Shown one piece after another: positions 41,412 to 50,283 of a stretch of DNA of 64,000 nucleotides (the first letter of the stretch is position 1; the number at the start of each line of letters is the position of its first letter). This DNA comes from Celeribacter indicus (GTDB lineage: Bacteria > Pseudomonadota > Alphaproteobacteria > Rhodobacterales > Rhodobacteraceae). A program made the translations under genes and the position numbers. The stretch lies in assembly GCF_000819565.1 (NCBI RefSeq), contig NZ_CP004393.1, forward strand, positions 2,356,001 to 2,420,000, written 5' to 3'. Under the pieces are notes generated by a model. That model did not search any database. It saw only the letters and a list, made by a program, of their open reading frames with translations, and had not been told where the DNA came from.

Positions 41412-43634
41412 ATGCGAATAGCTGGATATGCCGCGCGGAGCGGCACGGCTCTCGGATTGCTGCTCTCGGCCACCCTCGTTCCCGCGGTCGTCGCACAGGA
41501 GAGCGAGGAAATCATGCTCGATCCGATCGTGATCACCGCCGAGGAGCAGATCAAGCAGGCGCTCGGCGTCTCGCAGATTTCCGCGGAAGATCTCGAAAGC
41601 CAGCCCGTCACCAACGATTTGTCCGAAGTCATCCGCCGGATGCCCGGCGTCAACCTCACGGGCAACAGCGCCTCGGGGCAGCGCGGCAACCAGCGCCAGA
41701 TCGACATCCGCGGGATGGGGCCCGAGAACGTGCTCATCCTGATCGACGGCAAACCCGTGACCTCGCGCAACGCCTCGCGCATGGGGCGCCAGGGCGAGCG
41801 GGACACGCGCGGCGATTCCAACTGGGTTCCGCCGGAACTGGTCGAGCGGATCGAGGTCATTCGCGGCCCGGCGGCGGCGCGCTACGGTTCGGGCGCCGCC
41901 GGCGGTGTGGTGAACATCATCACCAAGAAGCCGGACGAGCCGACCGTGTCCGCGGGCCTGCATTTCGACATTCCCGAGAGCGAGCTCGAGGGCGTCACCC
42001 GGCGGATGAACCTTCTGCTCGCCGGGCCGATCAACGACAGGCTCAGCTATCGCCTCTATGGCAACTACAACAAGACGGGCATGGATTCCGCGGACATCAA
42101 CGACGGGGACGCCGCCGGGTCCGAGGGCGTGACGAACCGCGACATCGGCGGCCTGCTGCGCTGGGATATCAACGAGAACCACAGTCTCGATTTCGAGTTC
42201 GGCTATTCGGAACAGTGGAACGCCTTTGCCGGCGAGACCGGCTTCGGCAGCGGCGTCACCAGCGTTATCTCCGCAGACAATGACGGGGACGGCGTAGAGG
42301 ACACGTTCTATAACGTCTACGGCGAGAAGACGAACAGCAGCGAACGCAAGACGCTCGCCCTGACCCACCGGGGCAGCTATGCGTTCGGGGAATCGCACAG
42401 CTTCATCCAGTGGGAAAACACGCTCGACAGCCGCCTTTGTCCGGGCCTCAACGGCGGCGGGGAAGGGACGCTGAGCTTCTGCGTGGACCGGGACGGAAAC
42501 GGGGTGAGAGACGATGTCGCCTTCATCGACACCGAATACGATGCGATCTCTGCCAAGACGGAATGGTATCTCCCCGGCACCGTGATGGGCCGGGAGGCGA
42601 GCTATACGTTCGGCGGGGAATTCCGGGGCGAGAAGATCGACCAGACCGTGCCGGAGGAGGTCACCGACCGTGACACGAGGTTCGAATTCCGCAACAGCGA
42701 CTATACCTCGCAGAAGCTCTACGGCATCTATGCCGAGGCGAATATCCTCGCCTCCGAGCAGCTGACGCTGACACCGGCGCTCCGCTACGACTACAGCGAC
42801 CGGTTCGGCGACCAGCTTTCCCCGAGCCTGAACGCGACCTGGGAGTTCGATCCCGAATGGTCGATGAAGGTCGGCGTCGCGCAGGCGTTCAAGGCGCCGA
42901 ACCTCTTCCAGCTCAACCCGGACTACTACTACAATACGCGGGGCAGGGGCTGTCCCGCCGGCTATTCCGGCCCGTGCCGGATCCGCGGCAATGACGATCT
43001 CCAGGCGGAAACCAGCATCAACAAGGAAATCGGCTTCGCCTATGAGGGGGACAACGGCATCAACGGAAGCCTGACCTACTTCCACAACGACTACAAGGAC
43101 CGCATCGCGGCCGATGTGGTGGACGGCGAAACGGACCCCGATACCGGCGGCTCGGTGTTCCAGTGGAACAACGTCCCGGAAGCCGTCGTGAGCGGCATGG
43201 AGGGCAATTTCTACACGCCGATCGGCGACGATTACGCCTTCAACGCGAATGTCACCTACATGATCGAGTCCAAGAACAAGCAGACCGGCAACCCGCTCAG
43301 CCTCGTGCCGGATTACACGATCAACGCGGCTTTCGACTGGCAGGCGACGGACGATCTTCTGGTGACCCTCTCCGCGACGCATTACGGGCGGATCCCGACC
43401 ATCACGCGGTCGCTGAGCCAGAACGAGGAAATCACGGATGAGGACGCGCTGACCGAGCGGGATCCCTACACGCTCTTCAACCTCGCGGCCAAATGGGACA
43501 TTTCCGAGGCCTCTTATGTCACAGCCGGGGTCACCAACCTGTTCGACAAGCAGATCAAGCGGACGAGCGAAGGGTCGGAGACCTTCAACGAGCCGGGCCG
43601 CGGATTCTATATCGGCCTTCAGAAATCCTTCTGA
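41412..43634 (+). CDS. TonB-dependent siderophore receptor (FepA-like)
   Basis: A 740-residue outer-membrane receptor with ATG at 41412 and AGGAAGG upstream. Signal peptide about residues 1-29, TonB box region MLDPIVITAEE, plug domain with IRRMPGVNLTG, QIDIRGMGPENVLILIDGKPV and RIEVIRGPAAARYGSGAAGGVVNIITKKP, then the 22-strand barrel ending in the C-terminal Phe (FYIGLQKSF). The plug and the calcium-like loop DNDGDGVED resemble FepA/BfeA-type catecholate receptors. The region before it is AT-rich, with the dyad TCAGAAATCTGA (41286-41297) that could be an iron-regulator site. No siderophore gene is adjacent. Confidence 0.93.
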   Translation: MRIAGYAARSGTALGLLLSATLVPAVVAQESEEIMLDPIVITAEEQIKQALGVSQISAEDLESQPVTNDLSEVIRRMPGVNLTGNSASGQRGNQRQIDIRGMGPENVLILIDGKPVTSRNASRMGRQGERDTRGDSNWVPPELVERIEVIRGPAAARYGSGAAGGVVNIITKKPDEPTVSAGLHFDIPESELEGVTRRMNLLLAGPINDRLSYRLYGNYNKTGMDSADINDGDAAGSEGVTNRDIGGLLRWDINENHSLDFEFGYSEQWNAFAGETGFGSGVTSVISADNDGDGVEDTFYNVYGEKTNSSERKTLALTHRGSYAFGESHSFIQWENTLDSRLCPGLNGGGEGTLSFCVDRDGNGVRDDVAFIDTEYDAISAKTEWYLPGTVMGREASYTFGGEFRGEKIDQTVPEEVTDRDTRFEFRNSDYTSQKLYGIYAEANILASEQLTLTPALRYDYSDRFGDQLSPSLNATWEFDPEWSMKVGVAQAFKAPNLFQLNPDYYYNTRGRGCPAGYSGPCRIRGNDDLQAETSINKEIGFAYEGDNGINGSLTYFHNDYKDRIAADVVDGETDPDTGGSVFQWNNVPEAVVSGMEGNFYTPIGDDYAFNANVTYMIESKNKQTGNPLSLVPDYTINAAFDWQATDDLLVTLSATHYGRIPTITRSLSQNEEITDEDALTERDPYTLFNLAAKWDISEASYVTAGVTNLFDKQIKRTSEGSETFNEPGRGFYIGLQKSF

Positions 43635-43655
43635 GGCTTTCGCAGGTGAAGACGG

Positions 43656-43684
43656 CGCCGCCCTTCGGGGCGGCGTGATCTTTT
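43656..43684 (+). terminator. intrinsic terminator after the TonB receptor gene
   Basis: A stem of eight base pairs (CGCCGCCC / GGGCGGCG) closing a TTCG tetraloop (43664-43667), with TGATCTTTT after it. It lies 22 bases after the receptor stop. Confidence 0.85.
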
Positions 43685-43910
43685 GCGGCGCGGGGGGAGG
43701 CCCGCTCTCCCCGGCAGGCGCCTTTCCGTTCGCGAAGTGCGACGCACTTCCTCCCCATGCCTGCGGAGGAGGCATTTCCGGCCGACGCGGGCGCCCTTTT
43801 TCATATAGGCACGACGGCTGTTCACAGCCGCACAGTCCCGAGCATTGCGATGGCGCGGCGATGGGAGGAGAGATGGTCCGGACGCACGAACCCTTCAGGA
43901 GACATGACAC

Positions 43911-44513
43911 GTGACCAACAAAACACTCGAACTGCTGATGAAACGCCGATCCCAATATGCGCTTGGCAAGACGCTTCCGCTCTCCGCGGATCAGGCGGAG
44001 GCGCTGATCAAGGAGGCGGTCCGGCAATCTCCCTCCTCCTACAACTCCCAGAGCTCGCGCGCGGTGATCCTGTTCGGCGCGGAAAGCGAGAAGGTCTGGA
44101 CGCTGATCGAGGCCGAACTGCGCAAGATCGTCCCGGCCGACGCCTTCGCCTCCACCGAAGCCAAGATGAAGAGCTTTGCCGCCGGTGCCGGCACGGTGCT
44201 GTTCTACGAGGACCAGGAGGCGGTGCGGACCCTTCAGGAGCAATTCCCTCTCTATGCCGACGCCTTTCCGGGGTTCTCCAGCCATTCCTCCGGCATGGCG
44301 CAACTCGCGGTCTGGACCGCGCTCGCCGAAGAGGGGATCGGCGCGAGCCTCCAGCATTACAGCCCCATCGCGGATGCGGCGCTCGCGGAGGCCTTCGGCG
44401 TTCCGGCTGGATGGAAGCTGATCGCGCAGATGCCCTTCGGATCGAACGAGGCGGGGTTCCAGGAAAAGACCTTCATCGACGACGACGCGCGGTTCATCAC
44501 CCTCGGGAAATGA
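43911..44513 (+). CDS. nitroreductase-family protein (HadB/RutE-like)
   Basis: A 200-residue FMN-dependent nitroreductase-like enzyme, starting at GTG 43911 with CAGGAGACATGACAC before it. FMN contacts are in MKRRSQYALGK (N-terminus), RQSPSSYNSQSSRAVILFG, and EEGIGASLQHY. The short form with the missing canonical PSxxNxQ/GG motif and the QMPFGSNEAGF tail is like the YfkO/RutE-like group that reduces nitro compounds, quinones or enals. It lies alone between two hairpins. Function: NAD(P)H-dependent reduction; substrate unknown. Confidence 0.9.
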   Translation: MTNKTLELLMKRRSQYALGKTLPLSADQAEALIKEAVRQSPSSYNSQSSRAVILFGAESEKVWTLIEAELRKIVPADAFASTEAKMKSFAAGAGTVLFYEDQEAVRTLQEQFPLYADAFPGFSSHSSGMAQLAVWTALAEEGIGASLQHYSPIADAALAEAFGVPAGWKLIAQMPFGSNEAGFQEKTFIDDDARFITLGK

Positions 44514-44546
44514 GGCCGACCGCGGTCGCCTGAGCCGGACCCTGAC

Positions 44547-44578
44547 ACGGGCGCCGTCCGAAGAAAGGCGGCGCCCGT
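44547..44578. terminator. hairpin downstream of the nitroreductase gene
   Basis: Perfect 10-base arms ACGGGCGCCG (44547-44556) and CGGCGCCCGT (44569-44578) with a 12-base loop. No T run follows on either strand, so it may be a bidirectional or Rho-assisted end of the nitroreductase and of the converging phosphoribosyltransferase gene. Confidence 0.55.
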
Positions 44579-44749
44579 AGTGACGCGGCGCGAAACGTGC
44601 GTGAGCCTGCCCGACCGGCGCGCGACCTGCCGGTGCGGTGAGACGGGCAGGTGAGATGGGCCCCGGTCCCTTGCCGGGCCGCGCCGCCGCAGGTCGTCCC
44701 GCGGCAGAGGCGTTTCGGAAGAGGCCCCGCCATCGCGCCGGTCAACGGA

Positions 44750-45403
44750 TCAGCCGTCCTCCCGCGCCGCCCGCAGCAGCGCGATCACCTCCTCATCCGG
44801 GGTCTGCCCGAAATCGCGGTAGTGGAAGCCCACGGCGCGGAACGGTTCGGGCGTGGAGAGGCAGACGATCTCCTCGGTCTCGCCTTCGAGATCGGCCAGA
44901 ACCTCCGCGGGCGCGACCGGTACCGCGAGGATGCGGCGCGCGACGCCTTCCTTCGCCAGCGCCCTGAGCGCCGCGCGCATGGTGCCGCCGGTGGCGATGC
45001 CGTCGTCCACCACGATCACGCTGCGGCCGCGGAGGGGAACCGGAGGCGCGCGCTCGCGGTAGAGCGTGCGTCGGCGGTCGATGACCGCAAGCTCCCGCTC
45101 CCGTTCCGCTGCGACATGCGCCTCGGACGGGCGGAGCTGGCGCATCACGCTGTCGTTCAGCACCACCTGCGGCTCCGGCCCGTCGACGATTGCGCCGATG
45201 CCGAGTTCCGGATGGCCCGGCGCGCCGAGCTTGCGCACGAGCACGACATCGAGCGGGGCGTGAAGCGCGCGGGCCACTTCGGCCGCAACCGGGACGCCGC
45301 CGCGGGGCAGGGCGAGGACCACCGGATCCTTCCCCGCCCAGGGCGCCAGCGCCGCGGCGAGCTGGCGGCCGGCGTCGGTGCGGCTGTCGAAGGTCTGGGG
45401 CAT
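44750..45403 (-). CDS. phosphoribosyltransferase-domain protein
   Basis: A 217-residue type I PRTase-like protein. The PRPP motif is SVIVVDDGIATGGTMRAAL near residues 130-148; the N-terminal part has VVLALPRGGVPVAAEVARAL and VRKLGAPGHPELGIGAI, typical of the widespread bacterial PRT family of unknown substrate. The C-terminus FHYRDFGQTPDEEVIALL is also family-like. It is encoded 15 bases after the erythromycin-esterase-like gene, and in many genomes these two domains are fused or adjacent, suggesting joint action. Confidence 0.88.
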   Translation of the reverse strand: MPQTFDSRTDAGRQLAAALAPWAGKDPVVLALPRGGVPVAAEVARALHAPLDVVLVRKLGAPGHPELGIGAIVDGPEPQVVLNDSVMRQLRPSEAHVAAERERELAVIDRRRTLYRERAPPVPLRGRSVIVVDDGIATGGTMRAALRALAKEGVARRILAVPVAPAEVLADLEGETEEIVCLSTPEPFRAVGFHYRDFGQTPDEEVIALLRAAREDG

Positions 45404-45418
45404 GGAGCGTCCTCCCGT

Positions 45419-46729
45419 TCAGAGGCCGAAGGGCCAGGTGTCGTCGGGGCCGTGCCGCGCCTCCGGGCCGAGCGGGGTCAGCGCCCGCGTCTCGTCGAAC
45501 CAGACCCAGCCGTCGAACTGCTCGGGCAGGACGGCCTCGGCATAATGACTCTGGAATTCCGTGGCCGGCCGGTAGATGACGCCGATGAAGCGTTCGAGCC
45601 GCGGCTCCGACAGCTTCTCCGCAAGACCCGCGTCGCTTCCTGTCTCGAGCAGGAAGCGCGGGTGGCCGGTCTCGTGGCAAAGGCGTTCGTAGCTGTCGGC
45701 GCGGGAGGGGGTGATGCGTTTCACCTCCATCGGAGCGTCCCAGTCGGAGGCGGCGGCGACCGTGCCGCCATGGGTGCCGAAGCCGATCAGCTGCGCCCCG
45801 GACCCGAAGCGTTCCCGGCAGAGCTGGCCGATATTCACCTCGTCCCGGCGCCAGCCCATGTCGGTCGCCCGCGCATCTCCGATATGGGAATTATGTGCCC
45901 AGACGATGGCCTTCGCCTCCGGCCCGCCCGCCTCGAGAAGCTGGCACAGCGTGTTGAACATATGCGTGTCGCGCAGGTTCCAGGCCGCCGCGCCACCGCG
46001 ATACATCGTGCGGTAATACCGTTCCGCCGCCGCGACGAGCCGTGCGTTCTGTGTCGCGTCGAGCAGGGCGTCGCCGTCCGGCCTGTCGCGGTCCAGAAGC
46101 GCGCGGCACTGTTCGACCACCGCCTCCTCGCAGGTGGAATGGCCGTGCAGGGCCGCGCGGCCATAGGCGGCGGGCCGGTCGGCCCAGGGCGCGAGGCAGC
46201 CGTAACGGTCGCGCGCGATTGCGGCCGCCTCGGGGTCGACCTCCTCGAGATAGGCCAGCACGGCGCGGATCGAGGCGGTCAGGCTGTAGAGGTCGAGCCC
46301 GCGGAAGGCGACGCGATCCTCCGGCGCCCGCCCGGCGTTCCAGTCGCGCATCCAGCCGACCAGCGCGGCGATCTCCGTGTTGCGCCACATCCAGGTGGGG
46401 AAGCGTTGGAACGGCGCCTCACCGGATGGTGTGTGCCGGTGGCGGATATGGGCGTCGATGGCGGCGGCATCGGGCCAGTCCGCCTCGACCGCGACGATGC
46501 GCAGGCCGTGGTGTTCGATCATGTGCCGCGTGATCGCCGCGCGGGCACGGTAGAATTCGGCGGTGCCGTGGCTCGCTTCTCCGAGCAGGAGGACGCGCGC
46601 ATCGGCCCAGCGGTCGAACATCCGGGCGAAGGCCGGGTCGTCGACCTGGGGCAGCGGTTCGGCGGCCTCGCGCAGGTCGCGGATCAGCTCCCGCTCGCTC
46701 GCGACCGTCCTGCCGGTGCTGTCGTCCAT
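45419..46729 (-). CDS. erythromycin esterase-family protein
   Basis: A 436-residue protein of the EreA/ChaN-related family. Conserved features: VLLLGEASHGTAEFYRARAAITRHMIE near the N-terminus, IVAVEADWPDAAAIDAHIR, AFRGLDLYSLTASI, AIVWAHNSHIGDARATDM and FGTHGGTVAAASDWDAPME. The histidines in EASHGT and HNSHIGD are those used by macrolide esterases. No signal peptide is seen. Members in environmental bacteria mostly lack proven macrolide activity. It is followed by the phosphoribosyltransferase gene, which is a common partner, and preceded by the GSDH-PEBP fusion gene. Confidence 0.9.
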   Translation of the reverse strand: MDDSTGRTVASERELIRDLREAAEPLPQVDDPAFARMFDRWADARVLLLGEASHGTAEFYRARAAITRHMIEHHGLRIVAVEADWPDAAAIDAHIRHRHTPSGEAPFQRFPTWMWRNTEIAALVGWMRDWNAGRAPEDRVAFRGLDLYSLTASIRAVLAYLEEVDPEAAAIARDRYGCLAPWADRPAAYGRAALHGHSTCEEAVVEQCRALLDRDRPDGDALLDATQNARLVAAAERYYRTMYRGGAAAWNLRDTHMFNTLCQLLEAGGPEAKAIVWAHNSHIGDARATDMGWRRDEVNIGQLCRERFGSGAQLIGFGTHGGTVAAASDWDAPMEVKRITPSRADSYERLCHETGHPRFLLETGSDAGLAEKLSEPRLERFIGVIYRPATEFQSHYAEAVLPEQFDGWVWFDETRALTPLGPEARHGPDDTWPFGL

Positions 46730-46752
46730 TGCAGTCCTCCTCCTTCCTGCGG

Positions 46753-48573
46753 TCAGTTGCCCTGCGCTTCTTCGGGGGCGGGGCGTTCGTAGCTGCCGGT
46801 CAGCTCTCCTGCTGCGATGACATGCCCCTCCATCGCGGACAGCACCTCCTCGCGCGTCGCGCCCGGCTCGGGGCCGAGCTGATCGACATCGAGGGCGAAG
46901 ATCTGGAAATGATAGCTGTGCGGCCCGTCCTCCCGTGGCGGGCGCGGTCCGTGATAGCCGATCTGCCCGCGGCTGTTGGTGCCCTGCTTCGCGCCCTCCG
47001 GGTCGGGCAGGACGGGCGCCGTCGGCCGCCCCTCCGCAAGCGAGGTGGTGTCTGCCGGAATGTCGTAGACGATCCAGTGGACGAAGGGCTTCGGCTCCGC
47101 CGCATCCGGGTCTTCGGCGATCAGCACGAAGGACGCCGCCTCCTCCGGCGCGTCGGCCCAGGACAGGGGCGGCGAGGCGTCGTGGCCTTCGGCGGCGTGG
47201 CTGAAGGGGATGGCCTCACCCGCCGCGAAACTCTCCGAGCTGACGGAGATCCCGGCCCCGGCGTCGAATTTGGCCATGGCCAGATCGTCGGTGCGCGGAT
47301 CCGGGACGAGGTTCGGGACGCTGGCCGTTTCGGCAGTCTCGCCCGCTCCGGCCTCGCCGGAATAGGAGATGCGCCAGATGATCCCGTTCGCGTCATCCGC
47401 GAGCAGGAGCGATCCGTCGCGGTCCTCGGCAATGCCCGCCAAGCGGGAGAGGAAGCCGTAGCCGCCCGCCTCGGTCTCGATCAGGAAACCTTCGGCGAAA
47501 TGGTCCCAGGAGGCCGGTTCGCCGTCCTGGAAATCGAGCCGCGTCACCTCGTAACCGCTCGGGGGGCGGCGGTTCCACGAGCCGCGCATCGCGATGAAGG
47601 CATCGCCGCGATATTCCTCGGGGAAGGAGGTTCCGGAATGGAATACCATCTGCATCGGCGCGGCATGGGCGGTATATCCCAACTCCGGCTCCCGGCTCTG
47701 CGCGGCCCATTGTTCGAGCGAAATGCCCTCCGGCGGCGCGTCCTGCGGATTGAAGTTGGAGAAATCGTAGACATAGGGCCAGCCGTATTTCGTGCCCTGC
47801 TCGATGAGGTTGAATTCCTCCTGCTGTTCCTCGTCGCCCAGCCAGTCGGTGCCGTGATCCGCCCCGTAGAGGCGGCCGCTCGAGGGATCCCAGCCGAAGC
47901 CGATGGTGTTGCGCAGGCCGCTGGCAAAGATGCTGCGGCTCGAGCCGTCAGGCTTCGCGCGCAGGAGCGTCGCGTTTTCCGGGCTGGTCTCGTCGCAGGC
48001 GTTGCAGGTCGATCCGACGCTGATATAGAGCATGCCGTCGGGACCGACCGCCACCATCCTGTTGGGATGCTGCCCGCCCTCCGGCAGGTCGTCGATGATC
48101 CGCTCGAGCGTGCCGAAACTGCCGTCCTCGTTGACCGGGGCCGTGTAGACATCGGTCACGGTGACCAGATAGGCGGTGTCGCCGTCGAGGGCGATCCCGT
48201 GCAGTCCCGGTCGCGCGGCGACCGTCTCGTGAGCCTCGAACCGGCCGTCGCCGTCCTCGTCGATCAGGCGGATCACGTCGCTTTCCGACCTGCGCGTGGC
48301 ATAGACGGTCCCGCTGTCATGGACGGCAAGGATGCGGGTGTTGCCGAGATCGCGGGCGGCGACGGAGACCTCGAACCCCTCGGGCACCCGGATGAGGGAG
48401 GCGAGTTCGCTGTCGTCGGAGACGGTGATCGGCTCGGGCTGAAGGACCGAGTTGCTGATCGTCGCGTCCGAATATTCGCCCACCTCGCCTTGCGGCTGCG
48501 CGAGGGCGGCGCCTGCGAGGGCTGTGGTGAGCAACGCGGCGCCCGCACGGGCGGAAGACATGGGGATGGGCAT
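46753..48573 (-). CDS. PQQ-dependent sugar dehydrogenase fused to PEBP (YbhB/YbcL) domain, secreted
   Basis: A 606-residue protein with the start set at ATG 48573, since a cleavable signal peptide follows (AGAALLTTALAGAALAQP, cleavage near 26); the frame is open far upstream but that part is an antisense shadow of xdhA. Residues about 45-400 form a six-blade GSDH-type beta-propeller (GLHGIALDGD, GGQHPNRMVAVGPDGMLYISVGSTCNACDE, ASGLRNTIGFGWDPSSGRLYGADHG). Residues about 440-606 form a PEBP domain (FVLIAEDPDAAEPKPFVHWIVYDIP). The N-terminal domain oxidises aldoses with PQQ; the second binds phospholipid-like or anionic ligands. The fusion is unusual. Confidence 0.92.
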   Translation of the reverse strand: MPIPMSSARAGAALLTTALAGAALAQPQGEVGEYSDATISNSVLQPEPITVSDDSELASLIRVPEGFEVSVAARDLGNTRILAVHDSGTVYATRRSESDVIRLIDEDGDGRFEAHETVAARPGLHGIALDGDTAYLVTVTDVYTAPVNEDGSFGTLERIIDDLPEGGQHPNRMVAVGPDGMLYISVGSTCNACDETSPENATLLRAKPDGSSRSIFASGLRNTIGFGWDPSSGRLYGADHGTDWLGDEEQQEEFNLIEQGTKYGWPYVYDFSNFNPQDAPPEGISLEQWAAQSREPELGYTAHAAPMQMVFHSGTSFPEEYRGDAFIAMRGSWNRRPPSGYEVTRLDFQDGEPASWDHFAEGFLIETEAGGYGFLSRLAGIAEDRDGSLLLADDANGIIWRISYSGEAGAGETAETASVPNLVPDPRTDDLAMAKFDAGAGISVSSESFAAGEAIPFSHAAEGHDASPPLSWADAPEEAASFVLIAEDPDAAEPKPFVHWIVYDIPADTTSLAEGRPTAPVLPDPEGAKQGTNSRGQIGYHGPRPPREDGPHSYHFQIFALDVDQLGPEPGATREEVLSAMEGHVIAAGELTGSYERPAPEEAQGN

Positions 48574-48737
48574 GGAAAACCTCCTGAACACCGCCCCAGA
48601 AAGAGATCGCGGGGCGGAATGTTCCCGCCGCGGGTGAAAAACCGCGGCTCGGCCGGGGATTTCCCGGAGGGTCGCCGGAAAATCGGGCAGTCGCCTGCGG
48701 GAACGGGGACAGAGGGTGCGGATCGCCGGGCGCTGCG

Positions 48738-48775
48738 TTGACCGATTGCATGTCATTGGTATACTAATGACATGC
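48738..48775 (+). promoter_or_regulatory. xdhAB promoter with overlapping large palindrome
   Basis: A sigma70-type promoter: TTGACC at 48738-48743, 16-base spacer and TATACT at 48760-48765. A 28-base dyad (48748-48775; arms GCATGTCATT and AATGACATGC, core GTATAC, 26 of 28 positions symmetric) overlaps the spacer and -10, ideal for repression. The dyad includes the ATG at 48772, so translation from there is unlikely. Confidence 0.75.
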
Positions 48776-48834
48776 CATGGCCGTTCCGGCCTGCGGCACA
48801 GCTTGACACCGACCTGCAAGGACGATCCCGACCG

Positions 48835-50283
48835 ATGGCGACGCGCACACGGCTTTCCTTTCTGCTCAACGAGGCGAGGGCCGATCTGGAGACGGTTCCG
48901 ACCGATGGCACGCTGCTGGAGTTCCTGCGGCTCACCCGGCGTTCCACGGGCACGAAGGAAGGCTGCGGCGAGGGCGATTGCGGCGCCTGTACCGTTCTGG
49001 TCGGGCGGCTGCGCACGGGCCGGGTGAGCTATGAGCCGGTAAATGCCTGCATCCGGCCGCTGGCGTCGGTGGACGGGTGTCATGTGGTGACGATCGAACA
49101 TCTCGGCGGGGCGCGGGGCACGCATCCGCTGCAAGAGGCCATGGTCGGCTGTCACGGCTCGCAATGCGGCTTCTGCACGCCGGGAATGGTCATGGCGCTG
49201 GAGGCGAACCGGCTGGCCGATGCGCCGGTGGACACGGAAACCGCGCTTCAGGGCAATCTCTGCCGCTGCACCGGCTATGGCCCGATCCTGCGCGCGGCGC
49301 GGACGGTGGGCGAGGCGCCGATGGCCGAAGATCCGCTCGTCCGGGCCAACGCCCGCACCGCCGCCCGGCTCGCGGAGATGGCGGATGGCGCGGATCTGGA
49401 ACTGAGCGGGCCGGGCGGGACATCGTGGCTCCCGGCGAGCATCGACAGTTTCGCCGCGACCCTTGCCGCCCGGCCGGAGGCGCGGATCGTCGCCGGGGCG
49501 ACGGATTTCGCGCTGAACCTGACCAAGCGGCTCGAGGTGCCGCCGGCGCTGATCTTCACCGGCCGCGTGGCGGGGTTCGACCGGATCGAGGCGCGGGACG
49601 GACGGCTGCATATCGGGCCCGGCGTGACCTTTGCTCAGGCGATGCCGGTTCTGGACGCGCATCTGCCGCAGCTTTCCGCGCTCTGGCGGCGGATCGGCGG
49701 GCCGCAGGTGCGCCACGCCGGCACGCTCGTGGGCAATATCGCGAACGGCTCCCCGATCGGGGACGGTCCCCCGGTCTGGATCGCGCTCGGTGCACGCCTG
49801 ATCCTGCGCCACGGTACAGAACGGCGCGCTCTCGCCGTCGAGGACTATTTCATCGACTACGGCCGACAGGACCGCAAGCCCGGCGAGTTCATCGAGGAGC
49901 TTGTCGTTCCCCTTCCCGAAAACACCGTGCTTCTGGCCGCGCACAAGGTCAGCAAGCGGTTCGACGAGGATATCTCCGCCGTCCTGGGCGCGTTCCATCT
50001 CCGGCGTGAGGGCGACGTGGTGGCCGAGGCCCGCATCGCCTTCGGCGGCATGGCGGGCATTCCGAAACGCGCCGCGCATGTCGAGGCCGCACTGACCGGC
50101 CGGCCATGGGACGAGGCGACGCTTCACGCCGCCCTCCCGGAATTCGCCCGCGATTTCACGCCGATGGACGATATGCGGGCAAGTGCGGAGTATCGCCTGA
50201 CGGTGGCGCGGAACCTGCTGGTGCGGGTCTGGCTCGCCTCGCGGGGTGTGGACACCGATCTGCGGGAGCTTGCCCATGTCTGA
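48835..50283 (+). CDS. xdhA: xanthine dehydrogenase small subunit XdhA
   Basis: The [2Fe-2S]/FAD subunit of bacterial xanthine dehydrogenase, which passes electrons from the molybdenum subunit to NAD. The 482-residue protein started at ATG 48835 carries the plant-type [2Fe-2S] site (CGEGDCGACTVLVG), the second cluster (CGFCTPGMV and CRCTGYGPI), then the FAD domain with IVAGATDFALNLTK and GTLVGNIANGSPIGDGPPV. The in-frame ATG at 48772 lies inside the operator palindrome and is not used in this model. The gene overlaps xdhB by 8 bases. It is separated by 261 bases from the divergent sugar dehydrogenase gene. Confidence 0.95.
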   Translation: MATRTRLSFLLNEARADLETVPTDGTLLEFLRLTRRSTGTKEGCGEGDCGACTVLVGRLRTGRVSYEPVNACIRPLASVDGCHVVTIEHLGGARGTHPLQEAMVGCHGSQCGFCTPGMVMALEANRLADAPVDTETALQGNLCRCTGYGPILRAARTVGEAPMAEDPLVRANARTAARLAEMADGADLELSGPGGTSWLPASIDSFAATLAARPEARIVAGATDFALNLTKRLEVPPALIFTGRVAGFDRIEARDGRLHIGPGVTFAQAMPVLDAHLPQLSALWRRIGGPQVRHAGTLVGNIANGSPIGDGPPVWIALGARLILRHGTERRALAVEDYFIDYGRQDRKPGEFIEELVVPLPENTVLLAAHKVSKRFDEDISAVLGAFHLRREGDVVAEARIAFGGMAGIPKRAAHVEAALTGRPWDEATLHAALPEFARDFTPMDDMRASAEYRLTVARNLLVRVWLASRGVDTDLRELAHV

